Below are positions 8,918-17,927 of a DNA stretch of 47,897 nt, in pieces. Origin of the DNA: Muribaculaceae bacterium. Its GTDB lineage: Bacteria; Bacteroidota; Bacteroidia; Bacteroidales; Muribaculaceae. Positions within the stretch are counted from its first letter, which is position 1, and each line of letters begins with the position of its first letter. Both the position numbers and the translations under genes were made by a program. The stretch lies in NCBI GenBank assembly GCA_029061225.1, contig JAIDSM010000231.1, forward strand, positions 1 through 47,897, written 5' to 3'. The notes under the pieces are model-generated. The model saw only the letters and a list, made by a program, of their open reading frames with translations, made no database searches and had not been told where the DNA came from.

Positions 8918-9859
8918 ATGTCTACTGCAAAAGTACTTGTCATAGGATCCGGCCCGGCCGGATACACAGCCGGCATTTATGCCGGACGCGCGAATCTCAC
9001 TCCGATAATCTATGAGGGCAACCAGCCCGGCGGCCAGCTGACGACCACGTCGGAAGTGGAGAATTTTCCAGGATATCCCGACGGCATCGGTGGTATGGAT
9101 ATGATGGACCAGCTTCGTAAGCAGGCCGAGCGTTTCGGTGCGGAAGTCCGTCCACGCAACATTGAAAGCATCGACCTCTCGAAGCGTCCTTTCGTAGCAA
9201 TCGACGATCACGGCGATGAGATCGTAGCCAATACTGTCATCATCTGTACGGGAGCGAGTGCTAAATATCTCGGAATACCTGATGAAACCAAATATCAGGG
9301 TATGGGTGTGAGTGCTTGCGCCGTGTGCGACGGATTTTTCTACAGGAAGAAAGACGTAGCTGTAATCGGTGGCGGAGACACTGCCTGCGAGGAAGCGTTA
9401 TATCTCTCCTCTCTTTGCAATAAAGTATATCTGATTGTACGCAAGCCCTATCTGAGAGCGAGCGACGTGATGCGTAAGAGAGTTGCCAATACGCCCAATA
9501 TCGAGATACTTTTCGAATGTAATGTCACCGGCCTTTTCGGCGATCAGGTCGTGGAAGGCGCTCATGTGGTAAGAGCATTAGGAACGGAACAGGAAGATCA
9601 TTTCGATATTAAGATCGATGGTTTCTTCCTCGGAATAGGTCACACTCCCAATACGAAGTTCCTCAACGGTCAGGTTGAACTTGATGAACAAGGATATATA
9701 AAAGTCAAAGGCGACACTACGGAGACGAACGTTGAGGGTGTCTTCGCGGCCGGAGACGTAGCCGATCCTCGTTACCGTCAGGCTATCGTGGCTGCAGGCA
9801 GCGGTGCAAAAGCCGCACTTGACGCTGAGCATTTTCTCACTGACCACGCTGAATTGTAA
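8918..9859 (+). CDS. trxB: Thioredoxin-disulfide reductase
   Basis: FAD- and NADPH-dependent cytoplasmic enzyme that reduces thioredoxin. The 313 residues show the FAD-binding GSGPAGYTAGIYAGR near the N-terminus, the redox-active CAVC (Cys134 and Cys137), the NADPH-binding GGGDTACEEA at about 153-162 and the C-terminal FAD motif GVFAAGDVAD. Length and spacing are those of the low-molecular-weight type. A 122-base A/T-rich spacer separates it from the LolA-like gene. I saw no canonical promoter in that spacer, so read-through from ftsK is possible. It is followed 14 bases later by a dCMP deaminase. The thioredoxin encoded at 25244-25555 is a possible partner. Confidence 0.97.
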   Translation: MSTAKVLVIGSGPAGYTAGIYAGRANLTPIIYEGNQPGGQLTTTSEVENFPGYPDGIGGMDMMDQLRKQAERFGAEVRPRNIESIDLSKRPFVAIDDHGDEIVANTVIICTGASAKYLGIPDETKYQGMGVSACAVCDGFFYRKKDVAVIGGGDTACEEALYLSSLCNKVYLIVRKPYLRASDVMRKRVANTPNIEILFECNVTGLFGDQVVEGAHVVRALGTEQEDHFDIKIDGFFLGIGHTPNTKFLNGQVELDEQGYIKVKGDTTETNVEGVFAAGDVADPRYRQAIVAAGSGAKAALDAEHFLTDHAEL

Positions 9860-9873
9860 TCACAGATAACGCT

Positions 9874-10314
9874 ATGGAAACCGAGGGAAAGACTTATCAG
9901 GAAGAGAAGCAACGTCAGCTTGACGAGCGTTATCTTCGTATGGCTCAGATATGGAGCGAGAATTCCTATTGTGTCCGCCGTAAGGTAGGAGCCCTTATAG
10001 TGAGAGACAACATGATAATCTCCGACGGCTTCAACGGTACTCCCTCGGGATTCCCTAACGTTTGCGAGGAAAATAACGTCACGTTCCCCTACGTGCTCCA
10101 CGCAGAGGCCAACGCAATCACCAAAGTGGCCCGTAGCAACAATTCAAGCGAGGGGAGCACTCTTTATGTCACGGCGTCTCCCTGTATGGAATGCAGTAAA
10201 CTTATCATTCAGGCCGGCATTAAGAGGGTGGTCTTCAGTGACCTATACCGCATTCAGGACGGGCTTGAACTTCTCAGAAAAGCAGGAGTGGAAACAGTGC
10301 ATATGCCGTTGTAA
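9874..10314 (+). CDS. Deoxycytidylate (dCMP) deaminase family protein
   Basis: Zinc-dependent cytidine/deoxycytidylate deaminase of 146 residues, predicted to convert dCMP to dUMP for thymidylate synthesis. The zinc and catalytic residues are in HAEAN (His76, Glu78) and PCMEC (Cys104, Cys107). The segment DGFNGTPSGFPNVCEE between them is the substrate-side region typical of dCMP deaminases/ComEB. The N-terminus (KTYQEEKQRQLDERYLRMAQIWS) forms the first helix. It begins 14 bases after trxB, suggesting one transcript. Its stop codon runs directly into a 7-base-periodic repeat array. A late-competence ComEB role is the alternative name for the same fold, but dCMP deaminase is more likely in this phylum. 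Confidence 0.9.
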   Translation: METEGKTYQEEKQRQLDERYLRMAQIWSENSYCVRRKVGALIVRDNMIISDGFNGTPSGFPNVCEENNVTFPYVLHAEANAITKVARSNNSSEGSTLYVTASPCMECSKLIIQAGIKRVVFSDLYRIQDGLELLRKAGVETVHMPL

Positions 10315-10411
10315 GCAATAAGCTATCAGCAAAAAGCTATCAGCTTTCAGTTGTAAGCTATCAGCTATCAGTGTTCAGCTTTCAGTTGTCTGTCTTGAGT
10401 CTTGAGAGTTA
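10314..10411 (+). repeat. Heptad-periodic spacer (AGCTATC-type), about 14 units
   Basis: From the last base of the dCMP deaminase stop codon the spacer can be cut into consecutive 7-base units: AGCAATA, AGCTATC, AGCAAAA, AGCTATC, AGCTTTC, AGTTGTA, AGCTATC, AGCTATC, AGTGTTC, AGCTTTC, AGTTGTC, TGTCTTG, AGTCTTG, AGAGTTA. Nearly all begin AG. A 13-base string recurs at 10342 and 10377. The array has no dyad symmetry and no long frame. It ends 11 bases before the S41 protease start. Confidence 0.85.
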
Positions 10412-10422
10412 TAAAGATAACC

Positions 10423-12147
10423 ATGAATAAAAAAAGAAACATAGGATTCGTATTGATACCGCTTGTATTGGCTTTAGGCCTTGCAGGTGGTGTCTTTATA
10501 GGTAAATATCTGTCTAATAGCAGAATGACGCCTTCGGAGGCTAAGCTCAGAACCATTCTTGATCTCATAGAGAATGAGTATGTAGACCGGATAGACGTAG
10601 ATTCCCTTCTGGCAGCGGTAGTGCCAGACCTTCTGGCCGGACTTGATCCACATTCGGTATACTTCACTCCGGAGGAACTCACCGCTACCAACGAGGATAT
10701 GGACGGACATTTCTCCGGAGTAGGAGTGTCGTTCCAGATTGTCAATGACACAGTGGTCGTTGTTGATGTGATAGCTGGAGGTCCGGCGGAAAAGATCGGC
10801 ATGCTCAACGGAGACAAGATAGTTGCTTCCGGCGACACTGTGCTCACCGGTAAGAATGCCACACAGGATAAGGTGTTCAAGACTCTTCGCGGACCAAAGG
10901 GTACGGAAGTCAAGCTTAAGGTGAAACGTTCCAATTCGGCAAAGCTTCTGGATTTTGACGTAGTCCGCGACGACATACCCGTCAATAGTGTGGATGCAGT
11001 CTATATTGCAGATAAGGAGAACGGAGTAGGGTATCTGAAGGTTTCCAAGTTCGGACGCAATACGTATGAGGAATTCTATATGGCGTTGCTTCAGTTGGCC
11101 TCACAGGGAGCCAAGAGTTTCATAATCGACCTTAGGGGAAACTCCGGCGGATTCCTGGATCAGGTGATCATGATGGCTAACGAATTCCTGCCTGACGACC
11201 GGATAATAGTAAGCACCAACGGTAAACTGAGCGAAAACAAGAGCGTTGCCGTCAGCGATGGAAGCGGACATTTCCAGAATGTTCCCATGGCGGTTCTGAT
11301 AGACGAGTATTCCGCTTCAGCCTCGGAGATCTTCGCAGGAGCTATACAGGATAATGACAGAGGACTGGTGATCGGACGCCGATCATTCGGCAAGGGACTT
11401 GTGCAGCATCAGATAGAGTTGCCCGACAGCAGCGCGATACGCCTAACAGTCGCTCGGTACTATACTCCGTCAGGGCGTTGCATCCAGAAACCTTATGAAC
11501 GTGGAGCCGATGGCAAGTACGTAATGGATATAGTTGACCGCTTCGAACACGGAGAGTTCTATAATGCCGACAGCATCAAGCTCGACAAGAGCAAGCTCTT
11601 CCTTACCAATGGGGGAAGAAAAGTGTATGGCGGCGGCGGCATTATGCCTGATGTATTCGTACCGGAGGATACCACAGGATATACCTCTTACTATATAAGT
11701 GTGAGCAATCGTGGTCTGATAACCAAGTATGCATTCCAGGTAGCTGAAAAATACCGCAGCTTGACCAAAAACGTCAAGAGTGTCGAAGAACTTGAGAGAG
11801 TCATACCTCGAGATCAGACACTTCTTGAAGGTTTTGCAGACTATGCTGCTCAAAACGGAGTGCCTGCAAGATGGTACTACATCAATAAGAGCCGTGATCT
11901 GATACTCAATCTGCTCAAGGCTCAGATAGCGAGAAATGTACTTGGTTATAACGGCCTTATTCAGGTGCTTAACGAGGAGGACGTGACCGTTCAGAAGGCT
12001 CTTGATATGCTCAAGGACGGCAAGACCGGTGTCAATCTCGTTCCCTCTAAGGATAGCGGATCTGAAATGACAGGAAATAAATTTAATCTATATAAAACAC
12101 ACGACAATTCTAAGCTATGGAGAAATCAGAAATTCGCAGAAAGATAA
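10423..12147 (+). CDS. S41-family C-terminal processing protease (CtpA/Tsp-like)
   Basis: Periplasm-facing serine protease of 574 residues. The N-terminus MNKKRNIGF leads into a hydrophobic anchor (residues 8-28). A PDZ domain spans about 95-180 (GVGVSF start, GGPAEKIGMLNGDKI). The protease core has the GNSGGFLDQ loop, SASASE at 297-302 carrying the nucleophilic Ser, and the general base Lys324 in RSFGKG. A C-terminal extension of about 200 residues follows, as in Bacteroidota homologues. I start at the ATG at 10423; the frame is open to a TTG at 10402, but that lies in the heptad repeat. The 3' end overlaps the next gene by 31 bases, so coupling to the folate gene is likely. The substrate is unknown. 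Confidence 0.93.
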   Translation: MNKKRNIGFVLIPLVLALGLAGGVFIGKYLSNSRMTPSEAKLRTILDLIENEYVDRIDVDSLLAAVVPDLLAGLDPHSVYFTPEELTATNEDMDGHFSGVGVSFQIVNDTVVVVDVIAGGPAEKIGMLNGDKIVASGDTVLTGKNATQDKVFKTLRGPKGTEVKLKVKRSNSAKLLDFDVVRDDIPVNSVDAVYIADKENGVGYLKVSKFGRNTYEEFYMALLQLASQGAKSFIIDLRGNSGGFLDQVIMMANEFLPDDRIIVSTNGKLSENKSVAVSDGSGHFQNVPMAVLIDEYSASASEIFAGAIQDNDRGLVIGRRSFGKGLVQHQIELPDSSAIRLTVARYYTPSGRCIQKPYERGADGKYVMDIVDRFEHGEFYNADSIKLDKSKLFLTNGGRKVYGGGGIMPDVFVPEDTTGYTSYYISVSNRGLITKYAFQVAEKYRSLTKNVKSVEELERVIPRDQTLLEGFADYAAQNGVPARWYYINKSRDLILNLLKAQIARNVLGYNGLIQVLNEEDVTVQKALDMLKDGKTGVNLVPSKDSGSEMTGNKFNLYKTHDNSKLWRNQKFAER

Positions 12148-12659
12148 AGAATCTCCGGATGATGCTATCGGAGATGGAGAAGGCGAGTGCCGCTGACGAG
12201 GTGTTCGCTCAGCTCGAGAAGACGGCCGCGTTCATGATGGCCGAAAATATATTGATGTATCATTCGCTGCCCGATGAGCTATCGACAATAAAGTTCCTCA
12301 AGAAATGGCACGACAGGAAACGATTCTTCCTGCCGAGGGTGAATGGGGTAAACCTTGACATTCTTCCCTATGAGGAGACAAGACTGGAGTTGGGATCTTT
12401 CCACATAGAGGAGCCTACAGGCGAGGATGTAGTGGATGTAGACGACATCGAACTTATGGTCATTCCTGCTGTGGCATTTGACCGTAAGGGCAACCGTCTT
12501 GGCAGGGGAAAGGGATTCTACGACAGGCTACTATCCACTTCGAAAGCTACAAAAATCGGGGTCGGCTATGAGTTTCAGCTGTTCGACAGCCTGCCGTCGG
12601 AACCGCACGATGTCGCGATGGACATGGTCATCACGCAAAAAACCGTGATAAAACTGTAA
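12117..12659 (+). CDS. 5-formyltetrahydrofolate cyclo-ligase
   Basis: Cytoplasmic ATP-dependent enzyme that converts 5-formyl-THF to 5,10-methenyl-THF. The 180 residues match the family in length: an N-terminal helical region with EIRRKIKN, the middle strand ILMYHSLPDE, FFLPRV, and the diagnostic nucleotide/folate motif GRGKGFYDR at about 142-150. The start lies inside the last 31 bases of the S41 protease gene, in a different frame. A 111-base spacer with a strong hairpin separates it from the M16 peptidase. Nothing is missing. Confidence 0.93.
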   Translation: MEKSEIRRKIKNLRMMLSEMEKASAADEVFAQLEKTAAFMMAENILMYHSLPDELSTIKFLKKWHDRKRFFLPRVNGVNLDILPYEETRLELGSFHIEEPTGEDVVDVDDIELMVIPAVAFDRKGNRLGRGKGFYDRLLSTSKATKIGVGYEFQLFDSLPSEPHDVAMDMVITQKTVIKL

Positions 12660-12687
12660 TTTTTCCGAAGTTTTTGCGTCTAATAAA

Positions 12688-12729
12688 ATATAGGGCTTAT
12701 AAGGCTGACATAGCCTATGGGCCCTATAT
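12688..12729 (+). terminator. Two-tier hairpin between the folate gene and the M16 peptidase
   Basis: ATATAGGGC (12688-12696) pairs perfectly with GCCCTATAT (12721-12729), and inside it AGGCT (12702-12706) pairs with AGCCT (12712-12716). There is no T run after it, so it may be a terminator of a kind common in this phylum or a structured leader of the M16 gene, whose ATG lies 41 bases downstream. Confidence 0.6.
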
Positions 12730-12770
12730 CATCAATACATAATAAATACAAACTATCAATAACAACTGAA

Positions 12771-15584
12771 ATGAAAAGACTTACCAGTCTGGCGACTTTG
12801 CTAATAATGTTTGCAGTCGCCTTCGCTCAGATGCCGCAGCTGACGCCGCTGCCTCTGAAGCCGGATGTCAAATCGGGAGTCCTTCCCAATGGACTGACCT
12901 ACTACATCCTCCACAATGAACAACCTAAGGATCGTGCCAATTTCTATATCGCTCAGAAGGTGGGCAGCGCTCTCGAAAACCAGGACCAGCTGGGTCTGGC
13001 GCACTTTCTTGAGCATATGGCTTTCAACGGAATCACCCACTATCCCGGTAAGAACATGACGGACTATCTTCAGAGCAAGGGCATTCGTTTTGGATACGAC
13101 ATCAATGCTTATACAGGTTTTGATGAGACTGTCTATAATATCGACAATGTCATCACGACCGACAAGCCGCTTATGGACAGTGTCCTTCTTGTAATCCGCG
13201 ATTGGTGTGACGGTATTCTTCTTGAAGAGTCGGAGATCGAAGCCGAGCGTGGCGTAATCAATGAGGAGTGGCGCTCACGCAACGATGTCGGTACCCGAAT
13301 GTATACTACAATCCTGCCAAAGGTCTTTAAGGAATACCAGTATCAGCAGATGCCGATCGGAAAGATGGAGGTCGTGATGAATTTCAAACCTGAAGTACTT
13401 CGTCAGTATTATAAGACTTGGTATCGTCCCGATCAGCAGGGTATCGTCATCGTCGGAGACTTTGATGCCGATGAGATGGAAGCCAAGGTGAAGGAACTCT
13501 TCTCTACGGTGAAGATGCCAGCGGATGTACCCGCTCGTGAATATGTGGAGATCAGCGACAACCAGGAGCCTATCTTTGTTCTCTTCCAGGATCCCGAACT
13601 TCCCAGCTCTATGGTTCAGACTTACTTCAAGCAGGATAAGATGCCATGGGAAATGAGAAATACAAAAGAAGGCTACTTGATCGACACTCTTGTCAAGAGT
13701 ATACTTGTACAGATGCTTCAAAATCGTCTTGATGAATATCAACTTGATCCCTCTTGTCCGTATGCTCAGGCAAAAGTTCTCACAGGCAATTTTCTTGTAG
13801 CAGCCACAAAAGACGCATTCCAGATCAGCGTCGTAGCCAAGGATGACTTAGTTCCCGCCTACAGTGCTGCTATGGGTGTAGTGGCTCGTGCTTGCAAGAC
13901 AGGGTTCACCCAGAGTGAACTCGATCGGGCTTCTGCCGAACTCCTCAATAACTATGAGCAGGTATTCAATGAGAAGGATAAGACCTATAACAGTGCTTAT
14001 GGCCGTGAGCTGATCCGTCATTTCATTGATAACGAACCGACTCCGGGCATCGAGGTTGAACTCCTGCTCGCAAAACAGAATCTTCCAATGATATCCGTAG
14101 GAGATTTCAATGCGTTTGCAGCCCAGCTGCTGACGCCTGAAAACCAGGTGATAGTGGTAAGCCAGCCTCTCAATGACAAGACTACACCCGCAAAGGAAGA
14201 AGAAATTGTAAACGCTCTCGAGTCTGCAATTAATGCCGAATATGAGGCATACGTAGATGAGGTTATCACTGATCCGCTTATCGCCAACCTTCCCAAACCC
14301 GGAAGTATCAAGTCTTCGGCACATAACGCCCTTATGGGTACAACCGAATTCGTTCTTTCCAACGGTGTCAAGGTAATCCTTAAGACTACGGACTTCAAGG
14401 CTGACGAAATCAGCGTTACCGCTTTCCGCAAGGGTGGCAAGCAGGCCTACTCTAAGGATCAGGCAGCCAACGTGCTGATGATCAATGATGCTGTCGAACT
14501 CTCCAAACTCGGCAACTTCGATGTCAATACACTCAAGAAGTACCTTGCCGGTAAGACAGTGTCGCTGGGCTATTCTGTCAACAACTACACCGACATGCTT
14601 GAGGGAAGTTCCAGCGTGAAGGACTTCAATACCCTTGCTGAAGTTATCTACGCTTATTTTACTGAACTCAATCCGGATGAGACCACATACAAGTCTCAGA
14701 TTGAAAAGGTTATTCCGATATACGAGGCTCGGGCTGAGCTTCCCGAGATAATCTTCAATAGGAAGCTATCTCAAACCGTATACGGAGACAATCCTCTTAT
14801 GAATCCGGTCGACGTAGAGGTGCTCAAGAAGGCTGACTACAACACCATGCTTTCTATGGCCAAGGCTTCTATGGCCAATGCCGCCGACTATACCTTCATC
14901 TTCGTCGGCAACATCGATGAGGCAACCTTGCGTCCTGTACTTGAGCAGTATATAGCTACTCTTCCGTCTAAAGGAAAACAGAGTGATTACAAAGTCGTGA
15001 CCTCACTTGACCCTGTCAAAGGTGTAGTTAATGAGAAATATGACCAGCCGATGCAGTCTCCTGTAACTCAAGTCTACAGCCTCTATACCGGCCGCAACCT
15101 CAAGTGGAATATCAAGAACAACATTATGGTAGACCTTATGAGCGATGTTCTTGATATGATATATATCGAGACTCTCCGTGAAGACGAGGGCGGCACATAT
15201 GGCGCTCAGGTAGGTGGTTCATTCAATTTCGCTACGGATATATGGCAGTATTTCTATTTCTACAGAACCGCTGAAGAAAAACTTGACCGCCTCGAAACAC
15301 GCGCCAAGAAGGAACTCGATGATCTTCTTAAGAACGGTGCAAAGGCAGATCACTTCAACAAGGTGAAGGAAGCTGCCATCAAGCAGTATGAGATCAACTC
15401 CAAGACCAACGGTTACTGGGCAGGTGCCATCATGTCGGCTGAGCGCGGTGCGAATACCTACGAAGGCTACATCGAAACCCTCCAGTCGATAACTCTTGAT
15501 GAATTCAATAAATTCCTTAAGAACTTCAGTGAGGAAGACAATCACATCGAAGTTATAATGGTAGGTAAGGAAGCTGCAAAATGA
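12771..15584 (+). CDS. Exported M16-family zinc metallopeptidase (insulinase/PqqL-like)
   Basis: Periplasmic zinc peptidase of 937 residues made of two M16 halves. I chose the ATG at 12771 because it gives a clean signal peptide (MKRLTSLATLLIMFAVAFAQ); the open frame extends upstream but crosses the hairpin. The active half has the inverted zinc motif HFLEH (His78, Glu81, His82) and the distal EAERGVINEEWR supplying the third ligand. The second half, from about residue 530, lacks this motif and is the usual inactive clamshell partner. The length fits the PqqL-type two-domain enzymes. An M3 peptidase gene follows; both are exported, so they may share a role in digesting peptides in the periplasm. 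No promoter was recognised. Confidence 0.93.
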   Translation: MKRLTSLATLLIMFAVAFAQMPQLTPLPLKPDVKSGVLPNGLTYYILHNEQPKDRANFYIAQKVGSALENQDQLGLAHFLEHMAFNGITHYPGKNMTDYLQSKGIRFGYDINAYTGFDETVYNIDNVITTDKPLMDSVLLVIRDWCDGILLEESEIEAERGVINEEWRSRNDVGTRMYTTILPKVFKEYQYQQMPIGKMEVVMNFKPEVLRQYYKTWYRPDQQGIVIVGDFDADEMEAKVKELFSTVKMPADVPAREYVEISDNQEPIFVLFQDPELPSSMVQTYFKQDKMPWEMRNTKEGYLIDTLVKSILVQMLQNRLDEYQLDPSCPYAQAKVLTGNFLVAATKDAFQISVVAKDDLVPAYSAAMGVVARACKTGFTQSELDRASAELLNNYEQVFNEKDKTYNSAYGRELIRHFIDNEPTPGIEVELLLAKQNLPMISVGDFNAFAAQLLTPENQVIVVSQPLNDKTTPAKEEEIVNALESAINAEYEAYVDEVITDPLIANLPKPGSIKSSAHNALMGTTEFVLSNGVKVILKTTDFKADEISVTAFRKGGKQAYSKDQAANVLMINDAVELSKLGNFDVNTLKKYLAGKTVSLGYSVNNYTDMLEGSSSVKDFNTLAEVIYAYFTELNPDETTYKSQIEKVIPIYEARAELPEIIFNRKLSQTVYGDNPLMNPVDVEVLKKADYNTMLSMAKASMANAADYTFIFVGNIDEATLRPVLEQYIATLPSKGKQSDYKVVTSLDPVKGVVNEKYDQPMQSPVTQVYSLYTGRNLKWNIKNNIMVDLMSDVLDMIYIETLREDEGGTYGAQVGGSFNFATDIWQYFYFYRTAEEKLDRLETRAKKELDDLLKNGAKADHFNKVKEAAIKQYEINSKTNGYWAGAIMSAERGANTYEGYIETLQSITLDEFNKFLKNFSEEDNHIEVIMVGKEAAK

Positions 15585-15631
15585 CCATTCATGTTTAAAA
15601 AGAGTAAAGAGAAAATCCAATAATCAAAAGA

Positions 15632-15663
15632 CGGGAATCCGGACAAAGAAGTCCGGGTTCCCG
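15632..15663 (+). terminator. 13-bp hairpin between the M16 and M3 peptidase genes
   Basis: CGGGAATCCGGAC (15632-15644) pairs with GTCCGGGTTCCCG (15651-15663) around an AAAGAA loop, with one G-U wobble. It ends only 11 bases before the ATG of the M3 peptidase. It may terminate the M16 transcript. No T run follows, so it could instead be a leader structure controlling the next gene. Confidence 0.65.
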
Positions 15664-15674
15664 CATCTGCATTT

Positions 15675-17819
15675 ATGAAAAAAACAGTATTATCAATGTT
15701 AGCAGCAACAGCTATGGCTACAACACTACATGTTCAGGCCGCGAACGAAAGCTCCAATCCGGTGCTTGCTCCTTCCGGCCTTCCTCACAATGTGCTTCCC
15801 TTCAATAAAATAACTGCAGCCGATATGGAGGCAGCGGTGAAGGAGGGAATCGAATATCAGAACAAGGCTATCGACGCTATCGTCAAGCAGCGTTCCGTAC
15901 CGACATTCGAGAATACAATAGCCGCTCTTGACCGAAGCAGCTGGGAGCTAAACCGGGCGGTGCTCGCGCTTTCTAATCTTGAAGGGGCTTGCGGAGATGA
16001 AGCATACCAGAAGGCTATGCAGAACATTACACCTATGCTTTCCGAACACAGCGCGAATATCCTACTTAACGAGGGACTTTTCCAGAGAATCAAGCAGGTA
16101 TATGAGAATCGTGACCGTGAAGAAGGCCTGACACCGGAAGAGAAGAGGCTTATCACCGAGACATATGCCGATTTTGCGGATAATGGAGCGGCCCTGCAGG
16201 GTGCCGACAGGGAAAAATACCGGAAGCTTACTGCCGAACTGAGCGATCTGAACCTTAAGTTCTCTCAGAACAATACCAACGGCATGAAGGATCCTGCACG
16301 CCGTATGTGGATAACCGAGGCTGAAACAGCCGGACTGCCTGAGTCGATCAAGGCTGCGGCTAAAGCGGAGGCAGACGCAGTCCTTGAAGCTGAAGGAAAG
16401 AAAAACGACCAGGGTCTTTATCTGATAACGGTATTCGCTCCTTCCTACGGTCCATTCATGAAATATGCCGATAATCGAGAACTCAGAGAAAAGCTATATC
16501 GCCTATATGGCTCACGCAACATCGGTGGTGAGTATTCAAATATTGAGATTCTTAAGGACATTGCCAACGTTCGTCTGGAGATAGCTCAGCTTCTCGGACA
16601 TAAGAATTACGCGGAATACAAACTCGGTCACACAATGGCTGCCAATCCAGAAACCGTAATGGAGTTTCTCGGCAATCTCAAGGACTCATATACCGAGCCG
16701 ATGAAGAAGGAGATAGAGGAAGTGCAAGCATTTGCCAGAAAGTCTGAAGGCCCGGACTTCGTGCTGATGCCTTGGGACTATTCCTATTGGTATGACAAGC
16801 TAAAAAACGAGAAGTACTCCTTCAACGACGAGGACATGAAGCCCTACTTCGAGCTTAATAATACAATCGACGGAGTTTTCGGACTGGCCACAAAGCTTTA
16901 CGGCTATACATTCAAGCGTAATAAGTCAATACCTACCTATCATCCGGATGCGGAGGCTTTCGAGGTCTTTGATAAGGACGGCAAGATACTTGGTGTGCTT
17001 TATACTGATTTTTACTATCGTCCGGGAAAGAGTTCCGGAGCTTGGATGACTGAATTCAATACTGAGACTAAGGATGACGAGGGCAACCGTAATGTTCCGG
17101 TGATTTCCATAGTGATGAATTTCTCAAAACCTGTGGGCAACGACCCGGTTCTTCTGACTCCCGGCGAAGTAGAGACATTCCTTCATGAGTTCGGCCATGC
17201 TCTTCACGGACTCAGTTCACAAGCAAAATACGCTTCCCTAAGTGGAACGAATGTTTATCACGATTTTGTCGAGCTTTTCTCTCAATTCAACGAAAACTAT
17301 CTTACCGAGCAGAAATTCCTTGATACTTTCGCCAAGCACTACAAGACCGGAAAGAAGATGCCTAAAGACCTTATCGATAAATTTGTGGCTGCATCGCAGT
17401 TCGGGGCTGCTTACCGCTGCATGCGTCAGCTTGGTTTCGGATATACGGATATGGCCTATCATATGATTGAAGAACCTATTAGGGCTTCAGCAAGCGTGGC
17501 AGATTTTGAACGTGAGGCTATTGAGCCGGTCAAGATTTTCGATATGGTAGACGGCTGTCTCACTTCGCCGCAGTTCGGACATATTTTCTCAGGCGGTTAC
17601 GCAGCCGGTTACTATGGTTACAAGTGGGCTGAATCGCTGGATGCCGACGCTTTCGCCGCATTCCAGGAAAACGGTATCTTCGACAAGAAGACAGCTGCCA
17701 AGTTCCATAAGATGCTTGAATCAGGAGGTACTGTCGACCCAATGGAGCTGTACATTGAGTTCCGTGGAAAGAAGCCGACAGTCGATGCCCTTCTGAAGCG
17801 CGACGGAATTGTCAAGTAA
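15675..17819 (+). CDS. M3-family peptidyl-dipeptidase (Dcp-like)
   Basis: Zinc metallopeptidase of 714 residues in the thimet oligopeptidase family, most like peptidyl-dipeptidase Dcp, which removes C-terminal dipeptides. A signal peptide (MKKTVLSMLAATAMATTLHVQAA) places it outside the cytoplasm. The catalytic motif HEFGH begins at about residue 504, and the third zinc ligand follows in HDFVELFSQ. In the family this last stretch usually reads DFVELPSQ, so a Phe replaces the usual Pro. The C-terminal FSGGYAAGYYGY motif of the substrate-binding region is present. The gene follows the M16 peptidase, with a strong hairpin just before its start, and ends at a bidirectional terminator facing rpoD. 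Oligopeptidase A-like activity is the alternative. Confidence 0.93.
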   Translation: MKKTVLSMLAATAMATTLHVQAANESSNPVLAPSGLPHNVLPFNKITAADMEAAVKEGIEYQNKAIDAIVKQRSVPTFENTIAALDRSSWELNRAVLALSNLEGACGDEAYQKAMQNITPMLSEHSANILLNEGLFQRIKQVYENRDREEGLTPEEKRLITETYADFADNGAALQGADREKYRKLTAELSDLNLKFSQNNTNGMKDPARRMWITEAETAGLPESIKAAAKAEADAVLEAEGKKNDQGLYLITVFAPSYGPFMKYADNRELREKLYRLYGSRNIGGEYSNIEILKDIANVRLEIAQLLGHKNYAEYKLGHTMAANPETVMEFLGNLKDSYTEPMKKEIEEVQAFARKSEGPDFVLMPWDYSYWYDKLKNEKYSFNDEDMKPYFELNNTIDGVFGLATKLYGYTFKRNKSIPTYHPDAEAFEVFDKDGKILGVLYTDFYYRPGKSSGAWMTEFNTETKDDEGNRNVPVISIVMNFSKPVGNDPVLLTPGEVETFLHEFGHALHGLSSQAKYASLSGTNVYHDFVELFSQFNENYLTEQKFLDTFAKHYKTGKKMPKDLIDKFVAASQFGAAYRCMRQLGFGYTDMAYHMIEEPIRASASVADFEREAIEPVKIFDMVDGCLTSPQFGHIFSGGYAAGYYGYKWAESLDADAFAAFQENGIFDKKTAAKFHKMLESGGTVDPMELYIEFRGKKPTVDALLKRDGIVK

Positions 17820-17861
17820 TTCATATCTGACGTTAAGCAGTATATCATTTGCTTAAAAGAG

Positions 17862-17897
17862 TAGGAGGGTAGCGGCACATAAACCGATACCCTCCTA
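17862..17897. terminator. Bidirectional terminator between M3 peptidase and rpoD
   Basis: TAGGAGGGTA (17862-17871) pairs perfectly with TACCCTCCTA (17888-17897), and an inner CGG/CCG pair extends the stem. It sits between two convergent genes, so it can end transcripts from both. Confidence 0.8.
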
Positions 17898-17927
17898 TAA
17901 TATTGGGAAATAATTATTATGTTGTGA

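Noticed and set aside
10314..10411. CRISPR array
   Set aside because: The units are only 7 bases with no spacers of regular length and no cas genes nearby.
10402..10422. TTG start for the S41 protease
   Set aside because: It lies in the heptad array, and the ATG at 10423 precedes the anchor directly.
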